NCBI RefSeq assembly: GCF_000276665.1
Contig: NW_004955405.1
Location: 11,623,048 to 11,687,047, forward strand
Reading direction: 5' to 3'
DNA: 64,000 nt
Source of the DNA: Chinchilla lanigera
Lineage: Eukaryota > Chordata > Mammalia > Rodentia > Chinchillidae
The notes beneath the pieces were generated by a model. That model was not told the origin of the DNA, ran no database searches, and was given only the letters and a program-made list of their open reading frames with translations. Each line of letters starts with the position of its first letter. Position 1 is the stretch's first letter. This document shows, in pieces, positions 14,001-23,000 of the stretch. A program made the position numbers and the translations under genes.

Positions 14001-17000
14001 TCCCTCCCACTATTCATATCCCTAATTTGTCTTTAGTTGTATAGCCCTCTCTGTTATGTTCCGAATAAGTCAGCCATCCTACATTAGGGTCATTAAGCTA
14101 GTTCAATGACTCCCAAAACTGAGCATGTACCAGAAATCAACAGGAGGGTTGGTTGAACACTGACTGACAAGACCCATTCTCAGAACTCACAACCCAGTAT
14201 ATCTGGGGAAAAACATGAAAATTTGCATTTCGAAAGGTATTGCTGGCACCTAAGAACCATAATTAGAAAATCAGTGTTCTCTCTGCCTAGAAACCTCTTC
14301 TTCCAATATCCACTTGGCTATCCTATCCCTGACTTCAAAGTCTGTTTAAATCTCACATTCAAATTGAGGGCTATCCTAGTCAACCTATTAGTGATGCAAT
14401 TAGTTGCCTCTACTCCCATCCTACTCACGCTGCTGTACTTCTCTAAGAGTTAACTTATCATCAGCTTCACTGGCTTCCCTTCTAAAATGCAAGCATATGA
14501 AGGTATAAGTGACTATTTGGGGAACACTGGTACACACTCATAGCCCCCCATAAATGGAAGATTGTGAAAGAAGACTCGCTTGAACCCAGAAGTTTGAGAC
14601 CAACCTGTGCCACACAGTGAGACGCTGCCTCCAAAAGACAGATGACAGATAGATAGATAGAAAGATAAATAAATAAAGGCAAGCCTATGAGGGCATAAAT
14701 CTGTTCTGTTCACTAATGAACTTCTAAAAGCCTAGAACAAAATGCTCAACTAATTTGTGAATGAATGAGAGAAAGAGGTGAAAAGTACCCATTGAATTTT
14801 ACAACTGGGTCACACATAGTCTTGCTGCGCAAGATTCAGTTTTGCTCTGAGGACAGAAAAGCAGACTATACTGGGTTAACAGAGGAACAGGAAATGAATA
14901 GGAGCTGACTGGCTTTTCCAGAAATCTCACTGAAAAAGAGGAGAAATACTTAACAGAAGTTAAGGAAGACTACACGATGAGAAGACATTTAAGTTTTTAA
15001 ATGAAAAGGTCAAATATGTTTAAAATAAGAATACCTGAGGGAAAAATGGTTAAAGATAAAGCAAAATAAACACAAAATAGAGCAAGGTCCAAAAAAAAAA
15101 AAAAAAAAAAAAAAAAACGGGAGAGAAGTTAAAACCAAATGTAATAAAACAAAGTGGTCATGGACAAAAGGGTCATCACCTCCTCAGAGTGGAAGAATTG
15201 AAGTGAAAACTTTTCAACACTGATGCTAGTTACCTAAAACACATCTGATCACATATGACAACCCACCCAATGTTAAAAAATAAAACTCAAATTCCTTAAC
15301 AAGAAATTCAAGAGTGTTCCCAATTCAGCTCCTACATGCTGTAAACATACCCACTTTGTCCAAAAAGCAAACCATATAGACCACAGGCACATTTAATCAA
15401 TCTCAATATCCTTAAAAAGTCCTCTGCATCTTCCATTCATTCGGTTCTAACTTCCTAAATGGAAAAGACTTATTTTTAAGATACATATCAAACATTCCCA
15501 TCCCTACGAAAACTTTCTAAACTCAAGTGAGGATATTTGATCCTTTCTTTTAACCCTGCAAGCTTTCACACATAACTCTCATTCTGTTCTATGATGGATA
15601 TTTATATGGCTTCTGTCTTCCTAGATTATGTTTTTCAAAATCGCCTGTTCATAAATTTCAACTTATAACTTCTTTGTAGAGGGAAAAATCATTTCCCTGA
15701 GAATATGTAATCAAAAATAGTCATTACTCAGGTTTGCAAGCAAATTTACATCATATGGGTGGCCCTCAAAACTTTACATATAAAGTGATTCCAGAACAAT
15801 TTATCTACCATCCTAAACCAGGTATGGTGGCATATGCCTATAATCCTAGCACTCTGAGAGAATGAGGCAGGAGAATCCCTAAGTTTGCGCCTAGTCTACC
15901 TCAAAATACAAGACCCTGCCTCAAAAATATAGAAAAGGGGCTGGAGAGGTAACACAGTGTGGAGACCCAGGGCCAATCCCCAGAACCGGGGGGGAGTGGG
16001 ATATAGGAACATAAAAAAATTGATGAAATAATAATCTATATAGCCCTTTCAAACACACACACATTTATAAAAATCAATCACATACTAAACAATAAAACAA
16101 GCCTCTACCAGTATTTCAAAAGATTAGTTATCATATAGATACAATTCTCTGCCAGTGTTACTGACATACATATCACTAACAGAAAATACCACTAGAAAAC
16201 ATGTATTCTGGGGAAGAAAACACTTCCAAATAGCATACAAGTCAAAGAAACACAAAAATTAGAAAAATACTTAGAATGAATGAGGAAGCCAGGTGCAGTG
16301 ATGAATGCCTATAACCCCAGCACTCAGGCTGATACAGGAGAATCACCCCAGATTTCAAGGCCACCTGAGCTACGTAGTTCAAAGCATGCTTCCTTCAGCA
16401 GCACATACAGTGAGTTCAAAGCTAGCTAAGCACATAGGGAGACTCTTTTTCAAAAAAAAAAAAAAAAAAGACTAATAGAATTTACATAGCCCAACTTGGA
16501 TACAGCTAAAGTTGAAATTTTATGACTTAACAGCTTCAAGGGGCTGAAAACTAATGTAAAAACTATGGTTTTGTTTCTGGGGAAATTAAGGAAGGGGAAA
16601 AAACAAGGAGATAAAATTTATAAATGCCACAAATAATAACACGTTAAGAAATTCTTAAGAATAAGTGTAACTTTTATAATTTATAAAAAATGGACACATT
16701 GTTAGAAAAATATAACTTGCACAAACTCCCTTAACAGAAACAGAAAATAGGAACTATCCTCAGCTTAAAACAAATACTCCTAGGGGGCTGGGGCTGTCAC
16801 TTAGTGGTACTACACTTGACTAGCACGAGTGAGGCCATAGGTTAGATCCCCAACACAGCAAAAACAAAAATTTTAAAACTCCTCCATCAATTCTGGATAC
16901 TTTTAGCAGCAAAATCTACCAAGTATTCTAGAAATATCATAACATTATACAAAAACTATCAGGGAAAAAAAAGGGAGGGGGAGTTTACAAATTACAAACA

Positions 17001-20000
17001 TAGATATAAAATTTTAAATAAAACATTAGCAAACCTTTATTGCTAATGAGCAAAAACTGGAAAAATCAAGGATTCCTCAACTGGGAAGTGAATAAACTAT
17101 GGTGAGTCATTGTCAAGAACATAGCAATAAAACAGAATGAACTATCAATATACACAACTATGTAGATGAATTGCAAATATACTCTAAGTGAAAACAAAAG
17201 CTAGAATTAAAAGGCATGTACTGTGTATATCACTCATGTGATATTCTTGGAAAAGCAAAGCTACAGGGGCAGAGCAGTAGCTACAAGGCAGGCTAAACTT
17301 TGAGGGAGGAATTTACAAAGTGAAATGAGGAAAGTGTGCTAGGGGTTGTAAATGGAACTATTCCATATCTTAATTGTAGTAGCTAATGATACTGTATTTC
17401 TCAAAATTTGAACTATTCTCTAAAACAAATTTTAGTGCATACACATTCTATCTTAATAAAAGAAAATAAAAAATAAATCCGTGATTTAAACTACTATGAA
17501 CTGCTTAACCAGGCATAAAAGGGTGGTTTAACACTGTAAAATTAATGTAATTCAGTATATTAATAAAGGAGATAAAAGCTCATATCAAAAATGGTGAAAA
17601 AAGACATGATAAACTTCAACATCCACTTATGATGAAAATCTCAAACTAGGAATAGGAAAAAGCCCTTCCCTTATTCAAGAAAACTTCTTACAGGGGCTGG
17701 GGATTTAGCTCAGTGGCAAAAGCACCTGCCTGGCAAGCGCAAGGTCATGAGTTTGGTTCCCGGTACCGGAGAAAACCCCCCCCCAAAAAAAAAACAAAAA
17801 AAAAACTTCTTACAAACCCTACAAAAAACTTACATGTCAAGATAAATGGTAAATGCTAAAAGTATTCTAAATCACAAAACAAAGATGCTCACTATTACCA
17901 CTTACGTCCAACCCTGTAAGTCCAGGTCAGCATGACAGACCAAAAAAGAAATAAAGATTTATAGGACACAAAAGTTGCCATCATTAAATAACGTGAACCT
18001 CTACAAGGAAAGTAAAAAACAACTGCAGGATTTAGAATCTTTTCAATAAAGTACACTTTCAAAACAAATGAGTTACTCCACTGAAGGTTTTTTATCTCTT
18101 TTGTCTTTTTCAGACAGGGTCTCACTACACAGTTCAGGCTGGCCTCAAACTTGCAGCAATCCTCCTGACTCAGCCTCCCAAGTGCTGGGATTACAGGCGT
18201 GCACCATCACCCATGGCCCTCTTTTGAAGTCTTACCTAATAATTAAAATATTTAATTCATTACCTTGACTAGATTCAGTAGCCTCGGATTTCAGGGACAG
18301 CTGTTTTGCACCATCTTTACCTTTTTTCAACCTGTTCTTATCCCCTGGTAAAGTCAATTTTTGCCTGAGTGGTTTTAATTCAAATGCCTGAAAAGTTTTA
18401 ACCTGTGTTTTCTCTTCAGGAGCTACTTCTTTACTTGAGTCTTTTGTAATACTGACATTATCAGTGCTTGTTTGGTCCTCAAAGTTCAATGTTTTATGAG
18501 AGTCTTCTTGCACATGTTCTTCTTTGCTACTCAAAGCTAGTTTTTCATCCTTATTGATACATTCTAGTTCCAACTGTATTTGCTTATACTTTAAAAGTAA
18601 ATCTTCAAAAGTTTCTTCCCCACAGTTTTCACTTTTTGATGAATAATTCTGTTTTCTTGATGGAGATCTTCCAAAACTTTTGGCTGAACAGCGTATTAAG
18701 GAAATCACTTTAGAAAATTTTCGAGTTAAATCTCAAAAAATAAAAATACAGATGAATCTTCTCTTTTAAATTTTTCACGGAACATGAACTGGTATTTTTA
18801 AATTACTATATTCCATTTAATGTATGTGCCTTTAATGCCCACTTTCATTACATGCTCACATTTCAATTCAACAAGCATTCACGAAACAGTCCACTTATAA
18901 AAATCATCGGTTTCAACAATTACCAGTAGTATCCACAGAAAATCCACCTAGTTATGTTACAGATAGCACAATTCTTTCTGTAAGTACCAGGAAATCTCAT
19001 AACAATGTGGATGTTTAAGATTATTTTCCGAAGGAAAAGTAGAACAACTGAGTGTGGATTATTTACACTTCAGATAATCATAAGGAAATGTTTCTCCTCT
19101 TTAGATTCTTCTCATATCTCAAATTTAAAAAAAAAAAACTAATGATTAGACCAATTTATGAATTAGAGACATGTTCTTAAAATAACACATAACAAGCTCA
19201 TAATACATAACAAGCTCAGAGCTCAACTATATTAATATTCAACATATGCACAACTAAAATAAGTTATATTATAAACAATAAAATCTTTAAACAGCACTCA
19301 AAATGTATTTTCTAAAATTAAGTAATTCATATATACAAACATCATTACACCTTATTTTCCTAGCCAGTACCTCATATGGTTTTAAAACATTGTTTACGTA
19401 TCATTTTCTGTTGATTAGAATGTTACATTATGTTTCATAAATGATTTCTTTTCCTGTTGTAACAATCTATAGGACAAGCAGCCAGCAAATGAGAATCACC
19501 ACCCAATATTTGAGAAAATAAACTGTACTGTACAACTGAAAATATTTTACAGTTCTATAGCAAAACTAGAAAAAGCTTTGGTTCTGATATTCTCAGTCAA
19601 GTTTCTTTTTCTTTTCTTTTTGAGACAGGTCTCACTATGCAGTTCAGGCTGGCCTTGAGCTCACTTTGTAGCCCAGGATGGTCCTGAACTCGCAATGATC
19701 CTCCTGCCTCAGCCTCCCAAGTGCTGGAATTACAGGACTGCGCCACCACGCCCAGCTGAGAGTCAAATTTCTTGAATACTAGTTACTTATTACTGTTCTG
19801 ACCTACTCATCTATAACCAAATGAAAGTGGGTTATACTGCTCAAACTTTGTGTCTACTAATATTCTCTAACCTTACTTTATCTGACCTCTCTGTAGCATT
19901 TGATGCTGTATACCACTGCCCTCTGTAACTCTCACTACCCCCTTGTTTCTCTACTTTTTAAATTCATGACCTCTTTTCTCTCCGATTCCTGAAATAACTG

Positions 20001-23000
20001 TGCTCTTTAGTAAGCTCTCCTGTAAGAGTCTTTTGCTTTGGATTTAGAGCAAAGTATTCCCAGTTTTTCGTACCACAACAGAGAAATTGGCCTGATAAGA
20101 TACTGTATTTTGAATTGCCTATCTCCCACAAGCCACGCTCTATACTACTGACATAGTAATCCTTTGAGAATACAGTACAAATCTAATCAGATCACTCTCC
20201 TTGTTAAATCTCAGTAGGATAGAGTCCAAAAAGCCTTCAGGTGTCTTATGATCTGACCCGTCCTGACCTTTCCAATCTTTTCTCAGCTAATCACAATTTG
20301 TGTACAGCTTTGTACTTAGGTTTCTCCACTCTTCACCTTCACCTCAATTCAAATAACCAACATGGAGAATCAGAATTACTCTCCCCTCTCCTTTCTTATG
20401 CGCTCTTATACACAAATCCTGAAATTCCCTATATTTACATCTGGTTTTGCCTGAAGCCATTTAAATGCACAATTGCAACCATTAGAAAGTAAATAAAGAC
20501 TAAAGACTTTGGGAAAGTATGCAAAAGGAAAAGACTCCATAGACTAGCAAAAAGTGACATCTAAGGAATAGGAAAATTCAGGAAAAGCAACTGAGTTCTG
20601 ACTAATCTCCTCAGGACTACATAAAATCTCTTAACCTTAATTATACAGATAGCTAGACTAAAACCAGCACACCCCAGATGTAACTTTAAGCTTAAAATGT
20701 AATTTCTAATTTAAATTTTTTTAAAAATTGCTTTTAAAAACCAAATTTTAAAACCTGATTAAAATTAAAATGCTATTCAACCTTTTCAGCTGTAGCTGAA
20801 AATGGAATGATTTTTTTTATGACAGACAATGGCCTAATTATGTTAGTTCTCATCTGATTTAGAAGCAGAAAACAGTAGTCATCTAAGGGAGACTTAGGCT
20901 AAAATAAGACTGACAAAGTGTCTATCATTTGGAAAAATTTAAAGTGAAGAAGAATAAAGAAGTACACTAGAATCTGATTTATTCTGTTTCTTTAAAGCTG
21001 AAGCTACTGAAATTACTGAAACTAAAAAGATGAGAACCAAAAAAATCTGTATTCAAAATATTTCATTTCTAAACTATTGAAAGCCATACATTTGCTCTCA
21101 CCTTTTTATACATTTATAGTGACTTTTTACTATCACAGTGGAAATATGAATTAAACTTATATAATTCTGATATTAAAAGAATTGTAATAAAGATTACACT
21201 ACAAATTTTTTATTTTCTCATATACAAAAGTAGCTGCGAACCGGGCATGGTGGCGCATGCCTGTAATCCCAGCACTCAGGAGGCTGAGGCAGGAGGATCA
21301 TTGCAAGTTGGAGACCAGCCTGGGCTACAAAGTGAGCTCAAGGCCAGCCTGAACTGCATAGTGAGACCCTGTCTCAAAAAGACAAAAAAAAAGTAGCTGA
21401 GCATTAAAACCTATGTTTTTCTTTTCAAATTTTGACAAGAATAACACTGCTAGGATGGATTATCGATGTATCATGGGCAGAGGATTTAAACAAGCATCCT
21501 TTTCTTAAAGGGCAGCATTTGTAAAAAAAAAAAAAAAAAAACACCAAGAGAGAGTGTTTCTGACAGTTATATTACTATTATTACTGTTGCTTTGGTTTTT
21601 TGAGACAGGGTCTATGTAAGCTCAGGCAGGCCTCAAACTCAGTGATCCTCCTGCCTCAGCCTACAGTATTGATATTATAGGTGTGCACCACCATGCACAG
21701 CTTGCTTCTGACAAGTTATTACAGAAATCAAAGTCACCTGGAGTCCATATTTTCTTATATTCTACTTGTAATCTCATATGCCTGCTTACTAATATAAATA
21801 TGTATAAACATATAAATTAATAAAAGTACATGCCAGAGGCCCAAACTTGTACTGAATGAAGACAGAAAACAAAGGCAAAAGGACAGCAAATCCACCCATC
21901 TCTGCCTTTTCCAGTACAGACTAACACAATAAAGCTACAAACTGTCACAGTATTTTTGTATACCTCAACTTGAACTTTGTTACTAAGCTGTACTTATTTC
22001 TGTCTCTCCAAAACAAAGTGTAAGTTTCCTCTCTATCCTTTTTTAAAACCCACATATATGCCTAACGAGCCCTTCTGGTTTTGGATTCAGAACAATCAAT
22101 CAACAAATCCACGGATTAAAAGAATATTCTGGACAGAAGTTTTCTAACCTTCTTCAAAGAACATTCACTGTGTTTAAAACTTAAGTATTTAAATAATTTT
22201 CTTCTGAAATAATCCTCAAATGCTCCTAATACAATGTCCAGTTGCAGAAGTAAGTTTTTCCAGGGCACCAACACCAGAAGCTGCTGCTACCTAATTAAAC
22301 ATTGCTAGCCCCTTTACATCATGATATCTGGGACAGTCCATCCTGGCCCTAAGTATTCTGTAAAAATAATTCTGAGGATCTTCCAAATAAATGTAATTAT
22401 ATGTAAATTTCATACATAATAAATATATTAAAAATTACTTATGAGAATTATAGCTACTAATGAAAGTCCTTCGTAAACTTCTATGCAGTTATTACCGAGT
22501 AATCAAGACATAGTTCTATAAAATAAGAAACCTTCAGATAATTAATTTCTTGGTATAAATCTTCAGTAAACTCAGTAATTAGTTAAAGATAACTGAGAAG
22601 GGGCTGGGGATTTAGCTCAGCGGCAAAGCGCCTGCCTGGCAAGCGCAAGGTCGTGAGTTCGGTTCCCGGTACCGTACAAAAACAAAAACAAAAACAACAA
22701 AAAAAAAAGATAACTGAGAAAAAGATTAAGGGGAGCAAAAATAATCACGTATTTTGCCGTCTTCCTTCTAAACTTGCCCATAATCTACACGTCCCCCACT
22801 CTAATACTTTAAAATAAAAATGCTGGTAAGTTTACCTTCTTGTCTGGCCCCCATGCAAACACTACTACAAGTTATAAAATATTCAAAAGTCAACATAAGA
22901 AGAGTTAATGAGCAGACAGCTTTCCAAACCCATGAAAATCTGAAAAAGCTCTAAATCGATAGAATTGGTAAAGACACAGTATCTCTTTCCCCCAATTCTA

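Larger units (their letters stand above)
12846..18263 (-). other. ZFC3H1: ZFC3H1 intron 2
   Basis: 5.4 kb. Recognised content: a hAT-type MITE at 13881-13961, L2-like stretches (about 14060-14460 and 15250-15640), B1-like pieces (13546-13620, 14511-14640, 15817-15930, 16290-16460, 18089-18217), ID-type SINEs (15936-15990, 16785-16870, 17694-17805) and an L1 3' end (about 17000-17475). A pure A-run lies at about 15091-15117. No exon was seen. Confidence 0.75.

Noticed and set aside
22599..22675. tRNA gene-like A and B boxes (here and in about 20 other places)
   Set aside because: They belong to ID-like SINEs: they have A-rich tails and target duplications and lack a tRNA cloverleaf.
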